A DNA stretch of 64,000 nt from Candidatus Poribacteria bacterium. Lineage in GTDB: Bacteria; Poribacteria; WGA-4E; WGA-3G. The stretch spans positions 1 to 64,000 of the forward strand of contig JAJEDB010000118.1 of assembly GCA_022821725.1 (NCBI GenBank), read 5' to 3'. Positions 33,764-42,100 of this stretch are shown piece after piece; the first letter of the stretch is position 1; every line of letters starts with the position of its first letter. The position numbers and the translations under genes are program-made. Below the pieces are notes generated by a model, which saw only the letters and a program-made list of their open reading frames with translations, was not told the DNA's origin and ran no database searches.

Positions 33764-34069
33764 ATGCAACAAGAACAGGATTTCGCGCCGATTCGTTTTG
33801 TTATACTCGGCACACCTTATACCATAAAACCGACAGAAGACCTAACGCCAACAGCAATCAACGAACTGGTTGAATACGTCAAAGATTTAGTTGAATCCTA
33901 TCTCAGAAAAGGTTTTGACGAACAGCGGGTTCCGTTGTTAGTCGCTTTTCATATCGCTGATGAAAAACGTCGTCTTCAGAAGAAGTATGAATTGCCCTTG
34001 TACCGAATAGTCGAGCGGTTACAATTTGCGATTGAAGAGGTGGCGGAACCGCAGCACTCAGAAGAATAA
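33764..34069 (+). CDS. zapA: ZapA-like cell-division protein
   Basis: The 101-residue protein has the ZapA layout: a small N-terminal globular part (FVILGTPYTIKPTEDLTPTAINELVEYVKDLVESYL) followed by a helical C-terminal part (VAFHIADEKRRLQKKYE...RLQFAIEEVAE) suited to a dimeric coiled coil. ZapA stabilises FtsZ filaments. The sequence is divergent and the family is low in diagnostic residues, so the call is moderate. AAAGGGG lies 13 nt before the ATG. It is separated from aroE by 130 bp that include a partial family C-like hairpin (CCCTCCGCTGGAGCGG). Confidence 0.6.
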   Translation: MQQEQDFAPIRFVILGTPYTIKPTEDLTPTAINELVEYVKDLVESYLRKGFDEQRVPLLVAFHIADEKRRLQKKYELPLYRIVERLQFAIEEVAEPQHSEE

Positions 34070-34142
34070 CCCGCGGCGGTTAATATTGTCCCACAGGTTT
34101 CCTATAGAGGCTTGCGCTTATTCGAGGTATCTGTTGCCTACC

Positions 34143-35507
34143 CTAACGCAGCAACAGCACAGCGAGAATGCCCAATACCGGTAGCAAGCCGATTAAAACT
34201 TTGACTTCAACCAAATAATTTTTGTAACGTTGAACCGCGGAATTCTGCTCTACCCACTGGTCGATGAATGCAACGCGTCGATAGATGGACGGGTGGGTAT
34301 TGAAGATTTCAAAGAAACGCCGAATTGATTTCGGCACTGAATTCAGGACTGCGAGTTTCACCAAGGCATCTTTGAAGGCTTCCGGTTTCTCTGTAAGTCG
34401 AACCGCATACAGGTCGGCTTGATGTTCGCACCGCCTTGATAGATACCGGAAGATAACTATGAAATAAACGATGAGAAAAGCCAGCGAACACAAGGTCGAT
34501 GCCACTGACAAAAGGGACTGCGATTCTCCGAGGTATGTTAGCAGCGGTTCTTCAACAAGCACATAGAAAAAGGGATAATTCAAGAGATAGAAGAGTGAAA
34601 ACAGCATATACGTTGGGATGTGCCGATAGCGGATATGTCCAAGTTCATGAGCGACAACGGTTTCAATTTCTTCATCCGTGAAGTATTCGAGAAGCGCGTC
34701 TGTCAGAAAAATGCGACGATTCCATGGAAGTGTTCCCGCCACAGCTGCGTTGGCAATTAACAGCGAACCGGTTTGCCATACGACCACCTCCCGGTATTTT
34801 ATACCGCTCTGCCTCGTCAAACGATCTAACCTCTGCTTTAGCACCGAATCCACCGCGAGGGGTTCTGTTTTCCATAGAAACTGCATCAATAAGGGGGCAA
34901 AGATATACGCAGAAATAATTACCGGTAGGATCAGCCCGATTAGAATATACGGATGCTCAACAATGAATACCTTTGCTGGGTATGGAAGCCAGTGAATCGC
35001 GTCCATCATCACCAAATACAGGAACATCGGCAACAACGGAAAAATCAGAAACTTGAATTGCAGACTGAGAATCTCTCTGTAATGACCGGATTGTAGCCGA
35101 TTCACCTGATAAAACGCAAGTCGGATACATATCAATCCGATCAGTAGCGGCAGCAAGGCGAGGGTCTGGCGCAGATGTGCCATCGGAAAGAAAGCGAAGT
35201 ATTTGTCAATTAGCATGGGCAGATTCAACAGATACAGATTGCAGAGATATGCCGCTAAACTGAGGCACTCAAAAACAATCATGAAGCGGCGCAGCCGATA
35301 GAGTGTTGGTAGGTTCTCCTCTTCGTCCGCGGGAAAGGTTCTTGCGACATAGGCTGTCACAAAACATGTGATAAGGATAGGGAACCCTGTCAAGACAATT
35401 GTCCAGAGGATGACCTGCATATCACTGATATTCATGCTTGTTTGCGGCGGCTCAAACGAAAAAAGAAAGAGGAGCCCGGCAATTAAGATGATACTTATCT
35501 GTCCCAC
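34143..35507 (-). CDS. M48-family membrane zinc metalloprotease
   Basis: The 454-residue integral membrane protease has the zinc-binding motif VVAHELGHIRYRH (~281-293) and a downstream glutamate region (RRCEHQADLYAV, ~370) supplying the third ligand. Five to seven membrane segments precede the catalytic domain, as in Ste24/CAAX-protease and HtpX-type enzymes. It probably handles quality control of membrane proteins, facing the cytoplasm. The start is GTG, preceded by GCAAGGAAAAATTAAAA, the tail of a family E leader, which supplies the Shine-Dalgarno. It is convergent with the ZapA-like gene. Confidence 0.85.
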   Translation of the reverse strand: MGQISIILIAGLLFLFSFEPPQTSMNISDMQVILWTIVLTGFPILITCFVTAYVARTFPADEEENLPTLYRLRRFMIVFECLSLAAYLCNLYLLNLPMLIDKYFAFFPMAHLRQTLALLPLLIGLICIRLAFYQVNRLQSGHYREILSLQFKFLIFPLLPMFLYLVMMDAIHWLPYPAKVFIVEHPYILIGLILPVIISAYIFAPLLMQFLWKTEPLAVDSVLKQRLDRLTRQSGIKYREVVVWQTGSLLIANAAVAGTLPWNRRIFLTDALLEYFTDEEIETVVAHELGHIRYRHIPTYMLFSLFYLLNYPFFYVLVEEPLLTYLGESQSLLSVASTLCSLAFLIVYFIVIFRYLSRRCEHQADLYAVRLTEKPEAFKDALVKLAVLNSVPKSIRRFFEIFNTHPSIYRRVAFIDQWVEQNSAVQRYKNYLVEVKVLIGLLPVLGILAVLLLR

Positions 35508-36019
35508 TTTTAATTTTTCCTTGCAGAGGAATAGCGTCCATTTCGACTATCAAGGACGTTCTTTAAAGTCAGTAAAGTGTTCTAAAGTGCCTAAAGTTGT
35601 CAGAGGTGCTTTGACCTTCCAAACCGCTCTTCTAACTTTACAGACTTCCTAATTTTAGTACACTTCGCAACTTCAAAACTTTCATGGAATCTCTGGCGAG
35701 TCATAGAATTTTAACGTATCTCGCATCAAAAATCAAGCGGATTTTAAAGTTCTGCTCCAATCGCCTCGGTGTTTGTGAAAAAAACTCTTGACTTTTTTTA
35801 CGAAAAAGTTGTATAATTTATATTAAAAGTGCCTGTGAGAATAAACTGCTTACAGGTCCCCCATATTGGTCGAGATGTAAAATGCCTGCGGAGTCCGTGT
35901 AAGACCTTATACACTCAGCACTACGATGCTGGCGGCGGCAGTGGACGTTGAAACAGGAACTACCTCTACAGACATAACCAGTTATCTGCAATTATCTGTA
36001 GTAAAAGGAGCAGGAATCC
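35508..36019. other. Divergent intergenic region with leaders for the M48 protease and the OmpA-like lipoprotein
   Basis: On the left is a family E leader (35508-35553, minus strand). In the middle is low-complexity sequence with repeated CTAAAGT/CAGTAAAGT words. On the right is a sigma-70 promoter (35788-35817) followed by a ~190-nt structured 5' leader. No gene was seen. Confidence 0.55.
35788..35817 (+). promoter_or_regulatory. Sigma-70 promoter for the OmpA-like lipoprotein
   Basis: TTGACT, 18 bp, TATAAT. Transcription would start near 35825, giving a leader of about 190 nt before ATG 36020. The leader holds several possible hairpins, the last (CTACAGA...TCTGTAG) ending just before AAAGGAGC. 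Confidence 0.65.
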
Positions 36020-36895
36020 ATGATAAGTAGAACCGCTTTCACAATTATCGCTCTTCTGGGTGTTGCACTTGTTGTGAGTAGTTGCGGCAAGTTAGATCAG
36101 GAAGAGTTTGAAATGTGGAAGAATGAACATGTCTCAATGATAGAACAAAGTGAAGCAGACATGTCAAACAAAATTACAATGCTGGATGGCAAGGTTGATC
36201 AGCAAGGCAAAGATCTAACGGAAGCCATCTCCAAAGCAAAAGATGAGGCGATTGCCGTATCCCAACAAGGGGATGCCGATACCATTGCTGCTGCGAATCA
36301 AAGTGCCAAAGAACAGGATGCGCAACTTCGTGCAGACCTGACAGCGGCGCTTGATGCGCAAGCCCAAGAATCGATGGCATCTGTTAAAGCTGTAAAGGCA
36401 GACCATGAAGAAGAGTTCATGGCACTTAAAAAAGCCAATATGGCTCAGGATGAGACGGTAGAGAAACTCGCCTCTCGAGTGATGGCTTTGGAAGAAGGTT
36501 TAGCGATGGTGGCAGAAGAAGTCGCCTCAGCCCCCACACTGCTGGTTACCGTCACTTTCGCCAGTGGTCGCACCAGTCTATCCGGCGACGCGGAGCAGAT
36601 GCTTGACGGTATCGTTGAACAACTCATGGAAGCGTCGGACGCAAAGGTCAAGGTTGTTGGACACGCGGACGGCATGCCAGTGCTGAAGGGAAATTACGGA
36701 AGTAATTGGGATCTCTCACAGGCACGTGCGAACTCCGCTGCAAAATACCTGAAATCCAAAGGAATTGAGGCTGGCAGAATTGAGGCTGTTGGCAAAGCAC
36801 ACACGGATCCTGTTGCGCCACAGAACACTGCCGCAGGCAGAGCCATGAACCGTCGGGTCGAAGTTATTCTGGTTCCTGCAGGCCATTCACATTAA
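36020..36895 (+). CDS. OmpA/MotB-domain outer-membrane lipoprotein with coiled coil
   Basis: The 291-residue protein has a lipoprotein signal ending in VVSSC (Cys22), then an Ala/Glu/Lys-rich coiled coil (~30-165). A C-terminal OmpA-like peptidoglycan-binding domain follows (~172-285): VTFASGRTSLSGDAEQML, VVGHADGMPV, NWDLSQARANSAAKYLKSKGI and GRAMNRRVEVIL. The NWDLSxxRA block carries the Asp and Arg that bind diaminopimelate. It should tether the outer membrane to the cell wall, like Pal or Lpp-OmpA hybrids. AAAGGAGC lies 10 nt before the ATG. A strong promoter and long leader suggest high, regulated expression. Confidence 0.88.
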   Translation: MISRTAFTIIALLGVALVVSSCGKLDQEEFEMWKNEHVSMIEQSEADMSNKITMLDGKVDQQGKDLTEAISKAKDEAIAVSQQGDADTIAAANQSAKEQDAQLRADLTAALDAQAQESMASVKAVKADHEEEFMALKKANMAQDETVEKLASRVMALEEGLAMVAEEVASAPTLLVTVTFASGRTSLSGDAEQMLDGIVEQLMEASDAKVKVVGHADGMPVLKGNYGSNWDLSQARANSAAKYLKSKGIEAGRIEAVGKAHTDPVAPQNTAAGRAMNRRVEVILVPAGHSH

Positions 36896-36962
36896 TTTTA
36901 GTGGAAGCCGCTTTAGTTCCGCTGCCCTAATGAATGCAGCCCCAAGACTCCTGTATCAATAT

Positions 36963-37033
36963 ATAGGCGGGTCGCTAACGGAGGCACGTCATCACAACGA
37001 TAGTGATCGCGTGCCCTCCGCGTACTCGCCTAT
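36963..37033. repeat. 71-nt cruciform/hairpin between two envelope genes
   Basis: An outer stem ATAGGCG...CGCCTAT encloses an inner stem CGGAGGCACG...CGTGCCCTCCG and ATCAC...GTGAT, with a small bulge. There is no T-run after it, so it is not a typical intrinsic terminator. It may be another dispersed repeat. Confidence 0.55.
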
Positions 37034-37084
37034 TGCTGTCATATCACTGCTCTCTATGCGCAGTGGATAAGGACTTTACTACTT

Positions 37085-37768
37085 ATGCGTTTGGTATTTG
37101 CCTGCTGTTTGTTTCTGTTGTTAATTCCCTGCTTAACACTTGCAGATACCGCCGATGGCCAACCCTTGAGACCCTCCCCTGTCCGAGATTTTTTGGCAGA
37201 ATATCTGCACGCGCCATCGTTTCAGGTGTCCCTATTTTCATACAAACCGGAGTTGGGCAGCTTGGTGGATATTCTCCAGAGCGTCGGCGTATCGAGAGTT
37301 CCGGGTGCGCTGTTACCAACGGTTTCGGTTGTATTTGAACATAGTGCTGCGTTCGATTCACGTTTGGAATTCGGCTATTGGCAAATGGAACTTGACATTC
37401 CACCGCCTACCTCCGCGAACCTCTCTACCACCCTCATCCCAATTTCGTACCAGTTTATCTATCGTCCAGTGCTGCTCTCCGAATACCTCCCAATTTACTT
37501 GGGGGGTGGTATCGGTTATTTGGGAACGCACCTGAGCGGTAGTGCGATCGACCTCATTGAACAACAGGGTATCCGCTTTGACAATAGCTCCTCAGGACCA
37601 ACCGGGTATGTCCTCATCGGGGCAGAACTGCTGGAGTGGGAGCAGAACCTATCCCTCAACTTTGAGGTGAAACGGATACTCAAAACGGTAGAAACAACTG
37701 GCACTACCCCCCTCGATCTGATTTTAGACGGCACTGCGATCGGTTTAGGCATTAAAATGCGGCTTTAA
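37085..37768 (+). CDS. Secreted probable outer-membrane beta-barrel protein, unknown function
   Basis: The 227-residue protein has a Sec signal peptide (FACCLFLLLIPCLTLA, cleavage near 20). It then shows alternating hydrophobic/polar strands such as FEHSAAFDSRLEFGYWQMELDI, a glycine-rich turn YLGGGIGYLGTHL, and a final strand ending in IGLGIKMRL. An amphipathic terminal strand and a near-C-terminal aromatic/hydrophobic end suit an eight-stranded outer-membrane barrel. I do not recognise a family. The Shine-Dalgarno is weak. It follows the OmpA-like lipoprotein on the same strand by 190 bp that contain the 71-nt hairpin, and is followed at once by a family A array. Confidence 0.55.
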   Translation: MRLVFACCLFLLLIPCLTLADTADGQPLRPSPVRDFLAEYLHAPSFQVSLFSYKPELGSLVDILQSVGVSRVPGALLPTVSVVFEHSAAFDSRLEFGYWQMELDIPPPTSANLSTTLIPISYQFIYRPVLLSEYLPIYLGGGIGYLGTHLSGSAIDLIEQQGIRFDNSSSGPTGYVLIGAELLEWEQNLSLNFEVKRILKTVETTGTTPLDLILDGTAIGLGIKMRL

Positions 37769-37773
37769 GATTC

Positions 37774-37887
37774 GGGGTTACAAACCCCTCCCACGTCGAA
37801 AGATTCGGGGTTACAAACCCCTCCCACGGGGTTACAAACCCCTCCCACAAGAGCATGGCAAGATTCGGGGTTACAAACCCCTCCCAC
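37774..37887. repeat. Family A array of four copies, running into the O-antigen ligase gene
   Basis: Four 21-bp units start at 37774, 37807, 37828 and 37867. The fourth lies inside the next gene, whose N-terminus MARFGVTNPSHK is therefore repeat-derived. Spacing is irregular, unlike the 36-bp array at 59 kb. Confidence 0.85.
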
Positions 37888-39288
37888 AAGCGCATTCTCC
37901 CTTATGTCGTCTGTCTCGTATTCGGTTGTATCATCGGTGGTTACTCGGATACGCCGCTCCCACTTCTCAGTTTGCTGGCTGTAACGTGTGCTTTCGTCTT
38001 TTTAGGCATGGAGCTTGCGGTCTATCTGCTGTTAATCGCTCTGCCATTTTCATTTCGCTACATTCTCCCAGGTCGCTTTGAGATTCAAACACCGACAGAA
38101 CCCCTCTTGGGGGTGCTGGTTGCCATTTACTGCGTGCGACGCATACTGGATCGGGTAATCCGGCCGGGAATCGGAGCTCCCGCCTACGGGACTAAATCGG
38201 AAAATACCTTCCCTTTTTTTGCCCCTCTCTGCTTCTACATCCTTATTACATTCCTTTCTGCAATCAACACCCCTGATCTTTTTGGCACACTTAAGGGAGC
38301 ACTCCGTGCGACAGTCTACATGCTGTTCAGTGTGATAGTGTACACTGTCATCCAAAACAGGGACTCCCTGAAACGGCTTTTTGTTGCCAGTTTTCCGTCC
38401 GCTGCGGTTGCCGTCATCTGGACAGTTATTGTCCTCATCTATCACATAGATGCCTGGCAGTGGACAAGCGCGTATCGGAGTGCGCCGTTTACCAATTATT
38501 CCGTCTACGGCGCGTTTGCTGCGCTTTTCTTCCTCGTCTGTCTGAGTCGTCTTCTCTTTGACAATAGTGGGTACGACCGTGTGCTCTGGACGGCCTGGTT
38601 CTTATGCTTCGGTGTGGGGCTCTTATTCTGCTTTTCGCGTGGCGTCTGGCTATCGGTCATCGTTGCGATCGGTTTCATGCTGCTGCAACTGGGGAAAGGC
38701 GTTACGCATAAAAAGATTCTGTTTATCGGTGCCGCATGTTTTATCTTACTGGCGTGTCTGAATCTTCCCGGCATCTACAATATTCTCGTTGAACGTGTCA
38801 CATCCGCGGTGGACCTCAGTTACGCTTCAAACCGAGCGCGTCTCTTACGATGGGGACAGGCTTTCGTGATGTTCGCTGAAAGCCCTATTTTGGGTAAGGG
38901 GTATGGTGCGTTTGCGATGTTATACGAGGAAGATGTGGCACTTGTTGGAAGTTATACAGCACAGTATCAACTCGGTGCCCACAGCGAATATCTTCAAGTG
39001 CTGGCGGAATTGGGAATCGTTGGATTAGGGATATGGGTATGGCTGAACTTTGCCTTCCTACGCTACGGGTTTCGTGCCCTCCAAACGTTAGAAGACGGGT
39101 TTTACCGTGCCATGGTTATTGGATTAATGGCGGCAGAAATTTCATTGATGGTGCATTTCACAGTCAACAATCTGCTGAACGGGGACGCCATTGGGGTTCC
39201 CTTCTGGGGTATCTACGGATTACTGCCCGCTGTTGTGCAAATGGCGAACCGCGAAAAAACCACATCCGAAACTGAAGATGGTGTATAA
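37855..39288 (+). CDS. O-antigen ligase/polymerase-like membrane protein
   Basis: The 477-residue polytopic protein has 10-12 membrane segments and the Wzy_C/WaaL-type periplasmic loop: NRARLLRWGQAFVMFAESPILGKGYGAF (~322-350) then LGAHSEYLQVLAELGIVGLGIW (~375-396). The GAHSEYLQxLAELG block is the signature of O-antigen ligases and related polymerases that transfer undecaprenyl-diphosphate-linked glycans. The first residues MARFGVTNPSH come from a family A repeat, so the native start may have been replaced; no Shine-Dalgarno is evident. Residues ~104-112 (RPGIGAPAYG) overlap a small palindrome (CGGGAATCGGAGCTCCCG) that may be another insert. It fits with the DUF368 and UppS genes in the same window. 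Confidence 0.82.
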   Translation: MARFGVTNPSHKRILPYVVCLVFGCIIGGYSDTPLPLLSLLAVTCAFVFLGMELAVYLLLIALPFSFRYILPGRFEIQTPTEPLLGVLVAIYCVRRILDRVIRPGIGAPAYGTKSENTFPFFAPLCFYILITFLSAINTPDLFGTLKGALRATVYMLFSVIVYTVIQNRDSLKRLFVASFPSAAVAVIWTVIVLIYHIDAWQWTSAYRSAPFTNYSVYGAFAALFFLVCLSRLLFDNSGYDRVLWTAWFLCFGVGLLFCFSRGVWLSVIVAIGFMLLQLGKGVTHKKILFIGAACFILLACLNLPGIYNILVERVTSAVDLSYASNRARLLRWGQAFVMFAESPILGKGYGAFAMLYEEDVALVGSYTAQYQLGAHSEYLQVLAELGIVGLGIWVWLNFAFLRYGFRALQTLEDGFYRAMVIGLMAAEISLMVHFTVNNLLNGDAIGVPFWGIYGLLPAVVQMANREKTTSETEDGV

Positions 39289-39343
39289 TAGCAGTCAGAA
39301 CCAGGATTTTTTGTGATTACCGTTTTTACCAATGGAGAAATTA

Positions 39344-40705
39344 ATGATGAATATTATCCACATTATTTCAGACACATTTCGACGTGATAACCTTGCTATC
39401 TATGGTGGAAAGGGATACACACCCTCCCTGAATGCGTTCGCGGAAAAATGTGTCGTTTTTGACAAAGCGTATGTCTGTGGTTTTCCGACTGTTCCGATTC
39501 GTGGCGAACTCGTGACAGGACAAGTCAGTATCTGTCGGAGGGGGTGGGAACCTCTCAAACGAGATGTCCCCGTCATCGCTGATGACTTAACGAACGCTGG
39601 GATTGTGAGTATGATGATTGCGGATACACCCCATCATATCAACAATGGTTTCTTTTACAACCGTGGGTTCACGGGATGGAAGTGGATTCGCGGGCAAGAG
39701 GGGGACCACTTAGAGACGCAGCCCTACGATTATGAATCGAAAAAGTCGTTGCAGTATCGTGAATACACTCGAACCCATCCGAACAAATTGCCCGGTGGCC
39801 TCGGCAACCATCTGAGAAATATGGCGTTCCGACAGACCGAGGCGGACACTTACGTCGCACAGACGATGCAGACGGCTTGCGACTGGTTGGAGCGGAATCA
39901 TCAGCACGAAAACTTCTATCTGATGGTGGATACCTTCGATCCGCATGAACCGTGGGATGCCCCCGAATGGTATCTACAGCGTTTCGATGCAAGCGATTAC
40001 GACGGACCGGAACCGATCTATCCGCCCTACGGTCCCAATCCGATGAATGAACGAGAGACGGAACGGCTCAACGCCCTCTACCGGGCAGAAGCATCATTGG
40101 CTGACAACTGGATCGGACAACTCCTGCGGAAAATCGACTATATGGGCTTGATGGAAAACACGATGGTGATCTTCATGGCGGATCACGGGTTCCTCTTAGG
40201 TGAACACGGACTCCTCGCGAAGAATCTCAGCATGTATGAAGAGGTTATCCATATCCCACTCATGGTTTATCACCCAGAGGCGACACCGCGTCACACGGAT
40301 GCGCTCGCCAGCATTATTGATATTCCGCCTACGGTTATTGATGTGTTCAATGTGGAACACGAGGCGCAAGTGGAAGGTAACAGTCTTCTGCCCGTTATCA
40401 TGGGAGATACCGACACAGGACGCGAGTATACTGTTACGCATGGTGCCTGGGTCGGGGGCTGGAGTCCTGATGGCGGTAGCCCGCATGGAAGCATCACGGA
40501 CGGCACATGGTCTCTGCTTTTAGAGAACCAAGGTGCGCCGCAGCAAATCTTCCATTTACCCTCTGATCCGGAACAGATGAATAATCGGTTTGAATCGGAT
40601 ACGTCAGAGGCGCGGCGACTTTACCAAGCATTTTTGGACTTTTTAGGGCAGCACGGTGCACCTGACGCAATGGTAACAGAATTCCAGAGTCGGTGGCAAG
40701 ACTGA
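39344..40705 (+). CDS. Sulfatase-family (alkaline phosphatase superfamily) hydrolase with Thr at the nucleophile site
   Basis: The 453-residue protein has the sulfatase fold: a metal-binding start NIIHIISDTFRRDNLAIYG, and a second metal site MADHGFLLGEHGL (~278). The usual C/S-x-P-x-R motif, where Cys or Ser becomes formylglycine, reads TVPIRGELVTGQ, with Thr49 in place of Cys. True sulfatases need formylglycine, so this enzyme may instead be a phosphodiesterase or phosphatase using Thr as nucleophile, as in nucleotide pyrophosphatases, or be inactive as a sulfatase. No signal peptide is present. GGAG lies 6 nt before ATG 39344; the track's start overlaps that site. Confidence 0.82.
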   Translation: MMNIIHIISDTFRRDNLAIYGGKGYTPSLNAFAEKCVVFDKAYVCGFPTVPIRGELVTGQVSICRRGWEPLKRDVPVIADDLTNAGIVSMMIADTPHHINNGFFYNRGFTGWKWIRGQEGDHLETQPYDYESKKSLQYREYTRTHPNKLPGGLGNHLRNMAFRQTEADTYVAQTMQTACDWLERNHQHENFYLMVDTFDPHEPWDAPEWYLQRFDASDYDGPEPIYPPYGPNPMNERETERLNALYRAEASLADNWIGQLLRKIDYMGLMENTMVIFMADHGFLLGEHGLLAKNLSMYEEVIHIPLMVYHPEATPRHTDALASIIDIPPTVIDVFNVEHEAQVEGNSLLPVIMGDTDTGREYTVTHGAWVGGWSPDGGSPHGSITDGTWSLLLENQGAPQQIFHLPSDPEQMNNRFESDTSEARRLYQAFLDFLGQHGAPDAMVTEFQSRWQD

Positions 40706-40746
40706 TTTCTACTCAGGACATCTATTTCTCAAAGGCGGTATGATTC

Positions 40747-40773
40747 GTAGGGGTTGGGTTACTCAACCCCTAC
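40747..40773. repeat. 10-bp-stem hairpin after the sulfatase-like gene
   Basis: GTAGGGGTTG-GGTTACT-CAACCCCTAC is a perfect 10-bp stem with a 7-nt loop. It lacks a T-run. The GGGTTAC...AACCCC content recalls family A. Confidence 0.55.
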
Positions 40774-40850
40774 TATTGCAATTCATTAATAAAAACAAAG
40801 AGCCAGAGCATCGGCTCCCGTTCAAAATGTGAGATATAAAGGAAACTAAA

Positions 40851-41531
40851 ATGTTTAGATTTCTGACCCTGATAATGTTAGTTGTCGTGATACTCGGTAT
40901 CGGTTGTGATGAAGAGCAGAAGATGATGAAACATCTGATACCAGTAGAAGAACCTATGCCAGAGCCAGAACCGACAACCCAAGAGCCAGAGATAACTTTT
41001 GATCCACAACCTCCGAAGCCAGAAGAATTACCTGCTGGTCTTGATATACGCGAGACTGATAAACTATCCTACAAGCAAGAAGATTATCTGTCTCAGGATG
41101 CATTTGGTTTTGGTCATTCTCTCATCGATATTGTAGGACAGATCAAGAATTCCGACCTCGTTTTTGATGACGCTAATTCTGCTGTCCAAAGCGATATTAC
41201 GAAGGCTTTTTTCAAAATGTCAGAAGATTGGATAGCGAAATTCTGTGGAGCATCCGATATTACGGAACTGTATCCTCAGATTGATCTAATTTTCATCAAC
41301 AGACAAGCGAGAACTGATTTTCTCAATAATTTTCTCGGTAAGTTGGACGGAGGATATTTTGTATGGTCTGTGGATCACGGTGGTTTAGAAGTACCTGAAA
41401 ACTCAAAAATGATGCTGTCTCATGAATCAGAGAGCTGGTGGATAGCAAAGGGATCGGTTTATATTATAGGAGATAAGGCATACTACGGACTAAACTTACT
41501 TCTGAACTTCACTCATCCCAACTGTAAATAA
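40851..41531 (+). CDS. Putative lipoprotein, unknown function
   Basis: The 226-residue protein has a lipoprotein-type signal (LTLIMLVVVILGIGCDEEQ, Cys19) and then a Pro/Glu-rich linker (PEPEPTTQEPE, ~41-60). A globular domain of about 150 residues follows with SEDWIAKFCGASDITELYPQIDL and GGYFVWSVDHGG. I do not recognise the domain. Composition is normal for a periplasmic protein tethered to a membrane. AAAGGA lies 8 nt before the ATG. It stands alone between the sulfatase-like gene and repeat-containing spacer. Confidence 0.65.
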   Translation: MFRFLTLIMLVVVILGIGCDEEQKMMKHLIPVEEPMPEPEPTTQEPEITFDPQPPKPEELPAGLDIRETDKLSYKQEDYLSQDAFGFGHSLIDIVGQIKNSDLVFDDANSAVQSDITKAFFKMSEDWIAKFCGASDITELYPQIDLIFINRQARTDFLNNFLGKLDGGYFVWSVDHGGLEVPENSKMMLSHESESWWIAKGSVYIIGDKAYYGLNLLLNFTHPNCK

Positions 41532-41593
41532 TAGACCTTATAACTCGCAAAAAAGTAAAAAACGATTTTCTTGTGTTATCAGGATAGACGCAA

Positions 41594-41622
41594 TGCGCAA
41601 TGAATTTGCACTATTACAAACC
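41594..41622. repeat. Family H hairpin, copy 3 (degenerate)
   Basis: TGCGCAATGAATTTGCA followed by CTATTACAAACCCC. It keeps the AT-GA-AT centre and the tail but has an imperfect stem. Confidence 0.4.
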
Positions 41623-41715
41623 CCATCGCTTTCAAGAAACATACATGTTTCGGAGGTGTATCCATTAGTAGTCCTGACTACCAACAACTGAAAACTACAC
41701 ACTACGAAAAAGAGC

Positions 41716-41744
41716 TTGGCAAAGGGGCATGTGCCTTGTATAAT
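41716..41744 (+). promoter_or_regulatory. Sigma-70 promoter for the 71-residue protein
   Basis: TTGGCA, 17 bp, TATAAT. It coincides with the start given in the ORF track, which argues that translation begins later, at 41818. Confidence 0.6.
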
Positions 41745-41817
41745 TTTATTAGTGAAGAAATTGTTATTGTGGAGGCAAGTTAATAAGATATGCGAATCAG
41801 TACCTCAAGAATTCTCA

Positions 41818-42033
41818 ATGATGAACAAAGACAGAGTTTTCGCAGATTTCCACAACGCAGACACAAAAGGCAGAGTCCGATTGAACTGTGCCGGGACCGT
41901 AGCAGATCTCGAGCATCAGAAAATCGTGCTGCGAAATGGACAAACGCTTATCATCTATAGTGAAGATTTAGAGGTTGAAAGCGTTGTTTACTACTCCAAA
42001 GAGGAAAAGTTGCGGACAGCCGCGATTGACTAG
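41818..42033 (+). CDS. Small protein of unknown function
   Basis: This 71-residue protein shows a plausible small beta-rich domain: GRVRLNCAGTVADLEHQKIVLRNGQTLIIYSEDLEVESVVYYSKEE alternates in a way expected for four to five strands. The longer track version begins inside a promoter, and its first 34 residues look non-coding. No strong Shine-Dalgarno precedes the ATG-ATG pair at 41818. Function is unknown. It is convergent with the dehydrogenase gene. Confidence 0.5.
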   Translation: MMNKDRVFADFHNADTKGRVRLNCAGTVADLEHQKIVLRNGQTLIIYSEDLEVESVVYYSKEEKLRTAAID

Positions 42034-42100
42034 GATGCCATTCAAGAAGTAGAGCTCGTTGCCTCTCAAGTAACCCCACGAATTCGTAACATCGCGGGTA

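Noticed and set aside
41803-41970. Alternative reading frame MRISTSRILNDEQRQ behind a GGAGG site
   Set aside because: The sequence is Arg/Gln/Ser-rich and protein-like features are better in the frame starting at 41818; it may only reflect the AG-rich DNA.
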